Source of the DNA: an uncultured Collinsella sp.
GTDB taxonomy: Bacteria > Actinomycetota > Coriobacteriia > Coriobacteriales > Coriobacteriaceae
Direction: 5' to 3'
DNA: 11,661 nucleotides
Assembly (NCBI GenBank): GCA_900553345.1
Contig: USDE01000022.1
Coordinates: 1-11,661, forward strand
Both the position numbers and the translations under genes were made by a program. Below are positions 1-7,529 of the stretch, piece by piece (positions within the stretch are counted from its first letter, which is position 1; each line of letters starts with the position of its first letter). A model generated the notes under the pieces. That model was not told the DNA's origin. It searched no databases and saw nothing but the letters and a program-made list of their open reading frames with translations.

Positions 1-114
1 CGCGGCTATCGCGGAGTTGTTTCGGCCGAGACCTATGACGGGCGCTATTTCGCCGACCCCGCAGCTGCCGATGCGCAGGTAATGGCAGAGTATCGTCGTG
101 CGATTGGCGCCTAG
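1..114 (+). CDS. C-terminal fragment of an unidentified protein
   Basis: The frame beginning at base 1 is open for 37 codons and ends at a TAG (112-114); the start lies outside the window. The visible tail is rich in Ala, Arg and Tyr and ends in a probable short helix (AEYRRAIGA). No family motif is recognisable in so short a piece, so no function is assigned. It points the same way as the his operon but is separated from it by 169 bases and a hairpin, so it is probably a separate transcription unit. Codon usage (GCC, CGC, GAG) is like that of the neighbouring genes, which supports a real coding end. Confidence 0.55.
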   Translation, partial: RGYRGVVSAETYDGRYFADPAAADAQVMAEYRRAIGA

Positions 115-202
115 GTGGGGTTGGGCTGCGGCAACCTACCCTATGTTTCCAAATGAATACGGTGTGAGCGGCTGCGACGGATTTTCCCCGCAAGCACTCT
201 AG

Positions 203-208
203 TATGCT
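203..208 (+). promoter_or_regulatory. possible -10 box for the his operon
   Basis: TATGCT matches four of six positions of the sigma-70 -10 consensus and lies in an AT-richer patch upstream of hisZG. No good TTGACA-like box is found 16-18 bases upstream, so this is a weak call. If it is used, transcription would start near 215, immediately before the hairpin at 218-247. Confidence 0.2.
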
Positions 209-217
209 AAAGTACCC

Positions 218-247
218 AGAAGACCGGCGGAGCTCTGCCGGTCTTCT
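218..247 (+). terminator. perfect 11-bp hairpin before hisZG (upstream terminator or 5' leader hairpin)
   Basis: AGAAGACCGGC (218-228) and GCCGGTCTTCT (237-247) are exact reverse complements around an 8-base loop. A moderately T-rich stretch (GTTCT) follows. The A-rich 5' foot and T-rich 3' foot resemble a rho-independent terminator, which would end the transcript of the gene at 1-114. Because the U tract is interrupted, a stabilising leader hairpin of the his mRNA is an alternative. It ends 36 bases before the hisZG start. Confidence 0.5.
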
Positions 248-283
248 GTTCTATACGAAACACAGCATGAGGAGGCTCACCAG

Positions 284-1999
284 ATGACGGCCACACCGTG
301 GGGATTCCGGGACATATTGCCCGAGGAGGCTCAGGCGCGCGAGGAGATCGCATGTACGGTGAAGGGCTGCTTTAGGGAGCATCATTACCTGCCGGTCGAG
401 ACGCCGCTGCTCGAGGACAAGGGCTCTCTCGAGGAGGGTGGCCGCATTGCGGACACCCCGTTTAAGCTCTTTGATGATGACGGCCGCCTGCTGGTGGTCC
501 GTCCCGACAACACGCTGCCGATCGTGCGCTTGGTTTCGACCCGCATGCGCGCGGCCGATCTGCCGCTGCGCCTTCGCTACGAGGCGCCGGTGGTTCGCGA
601 GTGCCAGCGCAATGCCGGCGGCTCGCGTCAGTTTACGCAGTTGGGTTTTGAGCTTATCGGTGTGGGCGATACCGCGGGCGATGTCGAGATCGTCTCGCTG
701 GTGGCGGAGGCCATGCGCAAGCTGGCGCTGCCCGATGCGCGCATTATTGCGGGCAGCGTTCGTCCGTTTAAGGAACTGCTCGCGGCCTGTGAGGATCGCG
801 AACTGGCTGCCGAGGCATTGCGTTGCGTACACGCCAACGACTTTGTGGGCCTCGATGCCCGTGTGGCGGCAAGCGCCGAGCCCGAGGCCGTCAAGGCTGC
901 CATCAGCGAGCTGCCGCGCTTGCACGGCGGCGCTGAGGTACTCGACCGCGTCGACGCGCTTCTGGCGGCGGTGGGCATTGTCGCGCCGCTCACGCGCGAG
1001 CTGCGTGCCCTGGTCGAGGGCCTGGCTCCCGAGGACGCCCAGGTGCTGTCCTTCGACTTCTCCATCATGAACTCTTTCGATTACTACACGGGTTTGGTCT
1101 TTAAGGCCTATGCCGGCGGCTTGCCCGATCCGGTCGGTTCGGGCGGACGCTACGACTCCATCTTTACTGGCGCATTTGGCGACGGCATCGAGGTGCCGGC
1201 GGCGGGTTTCGCCTTTTCGCTTGAGCGCCTGGAGGCTGCGCGCACCTCGGCCGAGGACGCTGCTTCCGATGGTGACCATGCCGTGGGCCGCGGCACCGAG
1301 GGTCCGCTGCGCATTGCCGTGCCCAAGGGCTCGCTCAAGGCCGACACGCTCGACGTGCTCGAGGCCGCGGGCTTGGATGTCTCGGAGCTGCGCGACCCCG
1401 GTCGTCACCTCATCGTGCGCGGCCGCGACACACACGCTGGTGAGGGCACGGTCGGCGATATCGAGTTTGTCATCGTGCGTCCCAGCGATGCGCCCGCCTT
1501 TGTGGGCTGCGGCGGTGCCGATTGCGGCATCTGCGGTTTGGACTCGCTCATCGAGGCAGACCTCAACCTGCTGCAGCTGGTCGACCTGGGCTACGGCCTG
1601 TGCACCTTCATCGAGGCGGAGCCCGCGTGGCGCGCCGGCCAGGCCGAGCGCAACTATGCCCGCCGCGGGTCGCTTCGCGTGGCCACCAAGTACCCGCGCA
1701 TCGCGAGCGCTTGGTATGCCGAGCGCGGCGTGAATGTCGATATCGTCTCGCTGCACGGCAACATCGAGCTGGGCCCCATCGTCGGTATGACCGATCGCAT
1801 CGTGGATATTACCGCCACGGGTGCCACGTTGCGCGATAACGACCTCGTTATTACTGGTCGCATTATGGACTGCACGGCCCGCTTCTTTGTCAATCCGGGC
1901 GCCGCACGTCTGGATCCGCGCGTACGCAACCTAGCCGATCGCTTGGCGGCAGCCGTGAAGGACAAACATTTTGAGCCCGTTGCGGGCTCGGCACAATAG
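284..1999 (+). CDS. hisZG: Fused HisZ-HisG: ATP phosphoribosyltransferase with its regulatory subunit
   Basis: This 571-residue protein joins two proteins that are usually separate. Residues 1-316 are HisZ, a class II histidyl-tRNA synthetase paralog: WGFRDILP at 6-13, RPDNTLPIVR at 73-82, FDYYTG at 265-270 and GSGGRYDS at 285-292. An Ala/Ser/Gly/Asp-rich linker (about 317-341) leads into short-form HisG (342-560), which begins LRIAVPKGSLK and carries the PRPP-binding loop DITATGATLRDNDL at 508-521. HisG condenses ATP and PRPP to phosphoribosyl-ATP, the first step of histidine synthesis. In two-gene systems the short form needs HisZ for activity and histidine feedback. The start ATG has a strong GAGGAGG eight bases upstream (269-275), and no frameshift is needed to read through both domains. 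One oddity is the cysteine cluster C409-x4-C414-x2-C417 where many HisG proteins have non-cysteine residues. It is the first gene of the operon. Confidence 0.93.
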   Translation: MTATPWGFRDILPEEAQAREEIACTVKGCFREHHYLPVETPLLEDKGSLEEGGRIADTPFKLFDDDGRLLVVRPDNTLPIVRLVSTRMRAADLPLRLRYEAPVVRECQRNAGGSRQFTQLGFELIGVGDTAGDVEIVSLVAEAMRKLALPDARIIAGSVRPFKELLAACEDRELAAEALRCVHANDFVGLDARVAASAEPEAVKAAISELPRLHGGAEVLDRVDALLAAVGIVAPLTRELRALVEGLAPEDAQVLSFDFSIMNSFDYYTGLVFKAYAGGLPDPVGSGGRYDSIFTGAFGDGIEVPAAGFAFSLERLEAARTSAEDAASDGDHAVGRGTEGPLRIAVPKGSLKADTLDVLEAAGLDVSELRDPGRHLIVRGRDTHAGEGTVGDIEFVIVRPSDAPAFVGCGGADCGICGLDSLIEADLNLLQLVDLGYGLCTFIEAEPAWRAGQAERNYARRGSLRVATKYPRIASAWYAERGVNVDIVSLHGNIELGPIVGMTDRIVDITATGATLRDNDLVITGRIMDCTARFFVNPGAARLDPRVRNLADRLAAAVKDKHFEPVAGSAQ

Positions 2000-2026
2000 C
2001 GCGAGCACGCACGGGCGCCCCAACGT

Positions 2027-2071
2027 CCGGGCTGCGGGCCGACTGGCGCTGCCGCCCGGGTTCTCGTTTTT
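2027..2071 (+). terminator. possible GC-rich attenuating hairpin between hisZG and hisD
   Basis: CCGGG (2027-2031) can pair with CCCGG (2055-2059), with further G-C pairing inside. Seven bases after the stem comes a run of five T (2067-2071). It could reduce read-through from hisZG into hisD. The stem is imperfect and the T run is distant, so the call is weak. Confidence 0.25.
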
Positions 2072-2104
2072 CGAACAAAACCTCGACCGATAGGGGATAC
2101 CGAT

Positions 2105-3541
2105 ATGAAGACCATCAAGCTTGCTCCCGGTGAGCGCCTCGTTACCAACCAGCTCAACCGAAAGGGCGTGCTGCCGCAAAACATCGTCGACGCCGCGCGC
2201 GATATCGTGGCCAACGTGCGTGCCAACGGCGATGCCGCGGTGCGCGACTATTGCCAGCGCTTTGACGGCGTTGAGCTGCAGAGCTTCCGTCTGCCGCAAG
2301 AGCAGATCGATGCCGCGCTCGAGGGCCTCGATCCCGCTTTTGTCGCGGCGCTCGAAAAGGCTGCACGCCAGATTCGCGAGTTCCACCAGCGCGAGGTCGA
2401 GCAGAGCTGGTTTACCACGCGCCCGGACGGCACGATGCTCGGCGTTAAGGTGACCCCGCTTGCCGCGGCTGGCATCTACGTGCCGGGCGGCCGTGCGCAG
2501 TATCCCTCCACCGTGCTTATGAACGCCATTCCCGCCAAGGTCGCCGGCGTTGAGCGCGTGGTCATGGTGACCCCGCCGCAAAAGGACGGCCTGATCAGCC
2601 CCTACACACTCGCCGCGGCAAAGCTCGGCGGCGTGGACGAGATCTATATGGTGGGCGGCGCCCAGGCCGTGGCCGCACTGGCGTACGGTACCGAGACCAT
2701 TCCGCGCGTCGACAAAATCACCGGCCCGGGCAACGCCTTTGTCGCCGCTGCCAAACAGATTGTCTCGGGTGACGTGGGTATCGATATGGTCGCCGGTCCC
2801 TCCGAGGTCTGCGTGCTGGCCGATGCTACGGCCAAGCCCATGGTGGTCGCGGCCGACCTGATGGCCCAGGCCGAGCACGATCCGCTGGCAGCCTGCTATC
2901 TGGTGACCTGCGACGAGCGGTTTGCGCGTGAGGTCGAGGCGGGTATCGATATTCTGGTAGCGCAGTCGCCACGCGCCGAAATCACGCGTGCTTCGCTCGA
3001 CAATGAGGGCACCATCGTGGTGGCCGCCGACATGGCTGCCGCCGTCGAGGCGGTGAACACCGTGGCGCCCGAGCACCTGGAGCTGCACTGCAAGGACGCG
3101 ATGGGCCTGCTCGGCGGCATTCGCAACGCCGGCGCCATCTTTGTGGGCGCTTGGAGCTCCGAGCCGCTCGGCGATTACGTTGCCGGCCCCAATCACACGC
3201 TGCCGACCGGCGGCACGGCCATGTTCTCCAACCCGCTTTCGGTGGAGGAGTTCGTCAAGCGCTCGAGCGTCATTTGCTATACGCCCGAGGGCCTGCTCTC
3301 CGATGCTCCCGCTACGCAACGTTTGGCCGAGGCCGAGGGCCTGTGGGCACACGCGCTTTCCGCCGCACTGCGTCGCCGTGTGCTGGAGCAGGGCGAGGAT
3401 GCCGTGAGCGCCGAGTCTCTGGCCGCGGCCGACCTGACCAAGGTCGCCTGGCCGGGCGACGCCGTGGCGACGGTTGCCGAGGGCGTGGACCTGGCGGCTG
3501 CAAGCGCGAATGGTGCTGACGCGGTCGTCGAGGAGGCCTAA
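2105..3541 (+). CDS. hisD: Histidinol dehydrogenase
   Basis: This 478-residue enzyme oxidises L-histidinol to L-histidine in two NAD-dependent steps, the end of the pathway, in the cytoplasm. Visible family features are [11 protein letters not shown] (126-136), [16 protein letters not shown] (207-222), [11 protein letters not shown] (230-240), the zinc ligands Q255 and H258 in AQAEHDP, the catalytic pair E323-H324 in APEHLEL, D357 in PLGDYVAG, and H416, which matches the last zinc ligand. The start ATG has TAGGGGAT upstream. The protein is some 40 residues longer than the usual length of about 430. The excess is an Ala/Val/Asp/Glu-rich tail after about residue 435 with no recognised motif. 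Its last codons also contain the ribosome binding site of hisC, one base before that gene's ATG. Confidence 0.97.
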   Translation: MKTIKLAPGERLVTNQLNRKGVLPQNIVDAARDIVANVRANGDAAVRDYCQRFDGVELQSFRLPQEQIDAALEGLDPAFVAALEKAARQIREFHQREVEQSWFTTRPDGTMLGVKVTPLAAAGIYVPGGRAQYPSTVLMNAIPAKVAGVERVVMVTPPQKDGLISPYTLAAAKLGGVDEIYMVGGAQAVAALAYGTETIPRVDKITGPGNAFVAAAKQIVSGDVGIDMVAGPSEVCVLADATAKPMVVAADLMAQAEHDPLAACYLVTCDERFAREVEAGIDILVAQSPRAEITRASLDNEGTIVVAADMAAAVEAVNTVAPEHLELHCKDAMGLLGGIRNAGAIFVGAWSSEPLGDYVAGPNHTLPTGGTAMFSNPLSVEEFVKRSSVICYTPEGLLSDAPATQRLAEAEGLWAHALSAALRRRVLEQGEDAVSAESLAAADLTKVAWPGDAVATVAEGVDLAAASANGADAVVEEA

Positions 3542-3542
3542 T

Positions 3543-4658
3543 ATGGCCGAGCTGACGTCCCGCATGAAGGAGCTCGTCCAGCCTTACCTGGCCGGTATTG
3601 AGCCCTACGATCCCAACTTTACGCCCACGCGCATCAATCTTTCGGCCAACGAGAACACCTATCCCGTGCCGGCTGGCGTGCGCGAGGCGGTCGACGCCGC
3701 CCTGGCTGCCACACCGCTCAACCGCTATCCCGATCCCATGTCGAATGACTTGCGCGACGAGCTTGCCGCTTGGCATGGTGTGGCGCGCGAGAACATCTGC
3801 GTGGGCAACGGCGGCGATGAGCTGCTCTATAACTACCTGCTGGCGTTTGGCGGTGCGGGGCGGACCCTGCTCAACTGCCCGCCGTGCTTTAGCGAGTACG
3901 CGTTCTTTGCGTCGCTCTGCCAGACCGAGGTGCGCGACGTGTGGCGCGACCCTGCGACCTTTGAGCTCGACCAGGCAGCCGTGCTTGCGGCGGCGCCCGA
4001 GTGCAACCTGGCAATCGTGACCTCGCCCAATAACCCCACGGGTGATGTGACGCCGCTCGACTTTGTCGCGGCGCTGTGCGATGCGTGCCCCGGCATGGTA
4101 ATGGTCGACGAGGCCTACGTTGAGTTTGCCGACGATTCGTTTGGCGCGGCCACCACGGCGCAGGGGCTTATCGCCGAGCATCCCAACCTGGTGATTCTGC
4201 ATACGTTGTCCAAGGCGTTTGGCGCTGCCGGTACGCGTCTGGGTTACGTGATCGCGGCGTCCGAGGTCATCGACGTGTTCGCGGCGATTCGCCAGATCTA
4301 TTCGGTCAACGTGCTGAGCCAGGCGGCGGCGCTTGCCTGCGTGCGTGCCCGCGATGCGTACACGCCCGTGGTGGCACAGGTCGCATCCGAGCGCGAGCGC
4401 GAGCTGTGCGCCCTGCGCGCGATGGCTACCGAGGGCCTGCCCGTGGAGGCATGGCCGAGCGCGGCGAACTTTGTGCTCGTGCGTACGCCGCATGCCACGC
4501 GCGTGCGCGAGCGCCTACGCGACGAGTATTCGATTTTGGTGCGCGACTTTAGCTATGCGCCGGGGCTTGCGGACTGTCTGCGCATTACCGTGGGCACGCC
4601 GCAGGAAAACGATGAGGTACTGGCTGCGTTTGCCGTGCTGGTGAAGGAGGAGATCTAG
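3543..4658 (+). CDS. hisC: Histidinol-phosphate aminotransferase
   Basis: This 371-residue fold-type I PLP enzyme transfers the amino group of glutamate to imidazole-acetol phosphate, giving histidinol phosphate. The N-terminal arm has LSANENTYPVP (33-43) and LNRYPDP (59-65). Next come SPNNPTGDV (161-169), the PLP-contacting D189 and Y192 in MVDEAYVEF, the Schiff-base lysine K224 in TLSKAFGAAGTRLGY, and the substrate-carboxylate arginine R346 in CLRITVG. An upstream in-frame start at 3474 would add 23 residues unlike the family and overlap hisD. The ATG at 3543 is preferred because GAGGAGG lies just before it and the protein then begins like other HisC proteins. It is one base from the hisD stop and abuts hisB, so coupled translation is likely. 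Confidence 0.96.
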   Translation: MAELTSRMKELVQPYLAGIEPYDPNFTPTRINLSANENTYPVPAGVREAVDAALAATPLNRYPDPMSNDLRDELAAWHGVARENICVGNGGDELLYNYLLAFGGAGRTLLNCPPCFSEYAFFASLCQTEVRDVWRDPATFELDQAAVLAAAPECNLAIVTSPNNPTGDVTPLDFVAALCDACPGMVMVDEAYVEFADDSFGAATTAQGLIAEHPNLVILHTLSKAFGAAGTRLGYVIAASEVIDVFAAIRQIYSVNVLSQAAALACVRARDAYTPVVAQVASERERELCALRAMATEGLPVEAWPSAANFVLVRTPHATRVRERLRDEYSILVRDFSYAPGLADCLRITVGTPQENDEVLAAFAVLVKEEI

Positions 4659-5246
4659 ATGGGCCGTTATGCCGAGGTGACCCGCAAGACGGGGGAGACC
4701 GACATTGTCGTCAAACTCGACCTGGATGGAACCGGTACGTGCGATATCTCGACCGGCGTGCCGTTTTTCGACCATATGCTCAACGCCTTTGTCCGCCATG
4801 GCCTGTTCGATTTGACGGTGCATGCGGTAGGCGATGTGGAAGTCGATGCGCACCATACCGTCGAGGACACGGGCATTGTGCTGGGCGAGGCGTTTTGCCG
4901 GGCGCTGGGCGACAAAGCGGGTATTACGCGCTTTGCCGATGCGGCGATCGCCATGGACGAGACGCTCGTGATGGCCGCCGTGGACATTTCGGGTCGCGGC
5001 CAGGCCTACTGCGAGCTGCCCGTGCCGACCGAGCGCGTGGGTAGCTTCGATACCGAGCTGGCTGTCGAGTTCTTCTATGCCTTTGCGCGCGATGCCAAAC
5101 TTACGCTGCACGTGCGCGAGCTGGCGGGCGGCAACTCGCATCACATTATCGAGGCCGCCTTTAAGGCCGTGGGCCGCACGATGCGCCACGCCTGCGAGCT
5201 CGATCCCCGCGTGCAGGGCATCCCCAGCACCAAGGGCTCGCTGTAA
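4659..5246 (+). CDS. hisB: Imidazoleglycerol-phosphate dehydratase (monofunctional)
   Basis: This 195-residue protein dehydrates imidazole-glycerol phosphate to imidazole-acetol phosphate, using a dimetal site. The signature motifs are FFDHMLNAFVRHG (36-48), DAHHTVEDTG (63-72, metal ligands H65, H66 and E69) and GGNSHHIIEAAFKA (157-170, H161, H162 and E165), with the usual end PSTKGSL. Length and start match stand-alone HisB. The N-terminal histidinol-phosphate phosphatase domain of the enterobacterial bifunctional HisB is absent, so another gene must supply that step; the PHP-domain gene at 8673-9584 is the candidate. The ATG follows the hisC TAG with no gap, and GGAGGAG lies at the end of hisC. 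Confidence 0.97.
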   Translation: MGRYAEVTRKTGETDIVVKLDLDGTGTCDISTGVPFFDHMLNAFVRHGLFDLTVHAVGDVEVDAHHTVEDTGIVLGEAFCRALGDKAGITRFADAAIAMDETLVMAAVDISGRGQAYCELPVPTERVGSFDTELAVEFFYAFARDAKLTLHVRELAGGNSHHIIEAAFKAVGRTMRHACELDPRVQGIPSTKGSL

Positions 5247-5269
5247 CCTGCCAAAAAGGGACAGGTTTT
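5245..5269 (+). repeat. small inverted repeat in the hisB-hisH spacer
   Basis: AACCTG (5245-5250) and CAGGTT (5262-5267) pair around CC-AAAAA-GGGA, followed by TT. The repeat begins inside the hisB stop codon (TAA, 5244-5246). It could act as a weak terminator, an mRNA processing or stability hairpin, or the remnant of a small repeat. Its GGGACAG core is shared with the repeat ends found after hisE (8397-8403). Confidence 0.45.
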
Positions 5270-5291
5270 GAATGGGGAAAGGGAGGGTCGC

Positions 5292-5993
5292 GTGGGCGAA
5301 CCGAAGATCGTGGTGGTCGACTACCATAAGGGTAACTTGTCGAGCGTCGTGCGCGGGCTTGTGCGCGCCGGTGCCGCTGCCTGCACGTCGGACGATCCGG
5401 AGCAGATCTGCAACGCCGACGGCCTGGTCATCCCGGGCGTGGGCGCGTTCTATGACGCGATCGCCTTTATGCGCCAGAGCGGCGAGGAGGTGGCCGTGCT
5501 CGATGCCGTTGCCGCCGGAACTCCGCTGCTCGGCATCTGCCTGGGCCTCCAGCTATTTTTTGAGCGCGGCAACGAGGGCGTGCCGGCGGACGAGGGCACG
5601 GTCGCGGACGGAAACGCTCCCAAGCAGGCTGACGGTCCCTGGGTCGATGGCCTGAGTATTATGCGCGGCTCGTGCACGCGCCTGGAGTCGAGCCGCCTGA
5701 AGGTGCCGCACGTGGGCTGGGACCAGGTGCACATGACGTCCGCCGGTGCGGCTGATCCGCTGCTTGCCGGTTTTGCCGAGGGCGCCAACATGTACTTCAC
5801 CCACAGCTACACGGTGTCCGACGACGTCGATGCCGCCGATGTGTTGGCACGCACGCACTATACACGGAGTTTCCCGTGCATCGTGCGCCATGGCAACGTG
5901 TGGGGCTGCCAGTTCCATCCCGAGAAATCCTCCGCGCTGGGTCAGTGCATCCTTAAGAACTTCGTCAGCATCGTCGAGGGGGCCGGCCGATGA
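5292..5993 (+). CDS. hisH: Imidazole glycerol phosphate synthase, glutamine amidotransferase subunit
   Basis: HisH is the class I glutaminase that feeds ammonia to HisF, making imidazole-glycerol phosphate and AICAR. The triad is visible: C83 in GICLGLQLFFE, and H209 and E211 in CQFHPEKSS. The N-terminus reads KIVVVDYHKGN, where many HisH proteins have an Asp-Tyr-Gly-x-Gly-Asn type motif. The likely start is the GTG at 5292 (233 residues), because GGGAGGG ends four bases before it and the protein then begins like its family. A TTG at 5268 would add eight residues, and the ATG at 5272 is out of frame. The protein is about 30 residues longer than usual. Part of the excess is a low-complexity Gly/Ala/Asp-rich stretch at about 94-117, after the nucleophile. 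It overlaps hisA by four bases (ATGA), the common arrangement for coupled translation. Confidence 0.94.
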   Translation: MGEPKIVVVDYHKGNLSSVVRGLVRAGAAACTSDDPEQICNADGLVIPGVGAFYDAIAFMRQSGEEVAVLDAVAAGTPLLGICLGLQLFFERGNEGVPADEGTVADGNAPKQADGPWVDGLSIMRGSCTRLESSRLKVPHVGWDQVHMTSAGAADPLLAGFAEGANMYFTHSYTVSDDVDAADVLARTHYTRSFPCIVRHGNVWGCQFHPEKSSALGQCILKNFVSIVEGAGR

Positions 5994-6733
5994 TCCTGTT
6001 TCCCGCAATCGATCTGATCGGCGGCAAGGTCGTGCGCCTGGAGCGCGGCGACCGCAGCCGCTGCAAGGTATATTCCGACGACCCCGTGGCCGTCGCCCGC
6101 TCGTTTTCCGAGCAGGGCGCGAGCTGGGTGCACGTCGTCGACCTGTCCGCTGCCTTTGGCGAGGACGAGGACGCGTGCGCTGCCAACTCGGCGGCGATTA
6201 AGGCCATCTGCGGCGTCGACGGTCTGTCCGTGGACGTGGGCGGCGGCGTCCGCTCGCTCGCGCGCATCGACGAGCTGGTCGGCTACGGTGCGCGCCGCAT
6301 CGCGCTGGGCACCGTGCTGGTGACCGAGCCGGGATTTGCCGAGGTGGCGGCCCAAGGCTTTGGCGAGTTGCTGGTGGCAGACATCGCCGCGCGCGACGGC
6401 CAAGTCAAGGTGAACGGCTGGCGTGACGGCGCGGGCGTGGCGCTCGACGATGCCGTGGCGCAGCTTTCCGAGCTGGGCTTTAAGCATCTGGTGTATACCG
6501 ACATCGCGCGCGATGGCATGCAGACGGGCATCGATGTGGCGGCGTATCGCCATGTGGCGCAGGTCGCGGGCTTTCCCGTCGTGGCTTCGGGCGGCATCTC
6601 GACGCTCGACGACATCCGCGCGCTGGCCGCGGTGGGCGAGGGCGCGATTGAAGGCGCCATTACCGGTCGTGCGCTCTACGAGGGCAACTTTATGCTGGTA
6701 CAGGCGCTGGCCGCCGCCCGAGGGGAGGAGTAG
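5990..6733 (+). CDS. hisA: ProFAR isomerase (phosphoribosylformimino-AICAR-P isomerase)
   Basis: This 247-residue (beta-alpha)8 barrel isomerises ProFAR to PRFAR, the substrate of HisF. It begins LFPAIDLIGGKVVRLERGD with the catalytic D8, has the first phosphate-binding VDVGGGVRS (81-89), D131 in VADIAARDG, VNGW (141-144), YTDIARDGMQTG (169-180) with D171, and the second phosphate site ASGGIST (199-205). The barrel halves resemble each other and HisF, as known for this family. The residues around 14-30 look like ordinary HisA rather than the dual HisA/TrpF enzyme PriA of many actinobacteria, although that cannot be settled by eye. Its ATG overlaps the hisH TGA, with GAGGGGG upstream. Confidence 0.96.
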   Translation: MILFPAIDLIGGKVVRLERGDRSRCKVYSDDPVAVARSFSEQGASWVHVVDLSAAFGEDEDACAANSAAIKAICGVDGLSVDVGGGVRSLARIDELVGYGARRIALGTVLVTEPGFAEVAAQGFGELLVADIAARDGQVKVNGWRDGAGVALDDAVAQLSELGFKHLVYTDIARDGMQTGIDVAAYRHVAQVAGFPVVASGGISTLDDIRALAAVGEGAIEGAITGRALYEGNFMLVQALAAARGEE

Positions 6734-6736
6734 ACC

Positions 6737-7516
6737 ATGCTTACCAAGCGTGTAATTCCCTGCCTGGACGTCAAGGACGGCCGTGTGGTCAAGGGTGTCA
6801 ACTTTGTGAGCTTGCGCGATGCGGGCGACCCGGTGGAGCTGGCCCGCGCCTACGACCGCGAGGGTGCGGACGAGGTCGTATTTTTGGACATTACCGCGAC
6901 GAGCGACAACCGTGCGACGATCGAGATGGCGGCGCACGCGGCCGAGGAGCTGGCCATTCCCTACACCGTGGGCGGCGGCTTTCGCGACCTGGCGGGCATG
7001 CGGACCATGGTGGCTGCCGGTGCCGACAAGGTATCGCTCAACTCTGCCGCCGTGCGCGACCCGTCGCTGATCAGCCAAGCTGCCGCGGCGTTTGGCAGCC
7101 AGGCCGTGGTCGTGGCGATCGATGCCAAACGCGTGGGGCTGCCCGGGGAGCCGGGCGCCGATAAGTGGGAGGTCTTCACGGCGGGCGGCCGCAACGCCAC
7201 GGGTATCGATGCGGTGGCGTGGGCCGAGGAGGCGGCTCGTCGCGGCGCCGGCGAGATCCTGCTGACCAGCATGGATCGCGACGGCACCAAGGCCGGCTTT
7301 GACCTGGCACTCACCCGCGCCGTGGCCCGCGCGGTGCCGATTCCCGTCATCGCGAGCGGCGGCGTGGGCACGCTCGAGCATTTTGCCGAGGGCGTGATCG
7401 AGGGCGAGGCCGATGCCGTGCTGGCGGCTAGCGTCTTTCACTTTGGAACCTTCAGCATTCGCGAAGTCAAAGAGTATATGGCCAGCCAAGGCATTCCTGT
7501 GAGGCTGGACTTCTAA
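6737..7516 (+). CDS. hisF: Imidazole glycerol phosphate synthase, cyclase subunit
   Basis: HisF uses ammonia channelled from HisH to cleave and cyclise PRFAR. This 259-residue barrel starts [22 protein letters not shown] with catalytic D11. It has [11 protein letters not shown] (49-59), the phosphate motif YTVGGGFRD (76-84), the second catalytic aspartate D129 in [20 protein letters not shown] (177-189), and the C-terminal phosphate site ASGGVGT. Length is normal for the family. It begins three bases after the hisA stop, with GGGGAGGAG upstream, and HisA, HisH and HisF are encoded consecutively as is typical. After hisF the spacing opens to 142 bases, marking a break in the compact part of the operon. 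Confidence 0.97.
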   Translation: MLTKRVIPCLDVKDGRVVKGVNFVSLRDAGDPVELARAYDREGADEVVFLDITATSDNRATIEMAAHAAEELAIPYTVGGGFRDLAGMRTMVAAGADKVSLNSAAVRDPSLISQAAAAFGSQAVVVAIDAKRVGLPGEPGADKWEVFTAGGRNATGIDAVAWAEEAARRGAGEILLTSMDRDGTKAGFDLALTRAVARAVPIPVIASGGVGTLEHFAEGVIEGEADAVLAASVFHFGTFSIREVKEYMASQGIPVRLDF

Positions 7517-7529
7517 TGCTGCGGCTTGC

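Noticed and set aside
267..287. Six-codon ORF (ATG to TGA) overlapping the hisZG start
   Set aside because: Its ATG has no ribosome binding site of its own, and its codons are simply the ribosome binding site of hisZG. It contains no histidine codons, so it is not an attenuation leader.
251..1756. Long minus-strand open frame (501 codons) opposite hisZG
   Set aside because: It has no family motifs and an Arg/His/Gln-rich composition, as expected for the antisense of G+C-rich coding sequence. The plus-strand frame has clear conserved motifs.
1931..3565. Long minus-strand open frame (544 codons) opposite hisD
   Set aside because: It is an antisense shadow of hisD with no recognisable motifs. 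Similar long shadows opposite hisC, hisA and hisF were rejected for the same reason.
5990..6733. HisA as the dual-function PriA (HisA/TrpF) of actinobacteria
   Set aside because: The segment after the first strand and the YTDIARDGMQTG region look like ordinary HisA. A phylogeny including PriA would be needed to settle it.
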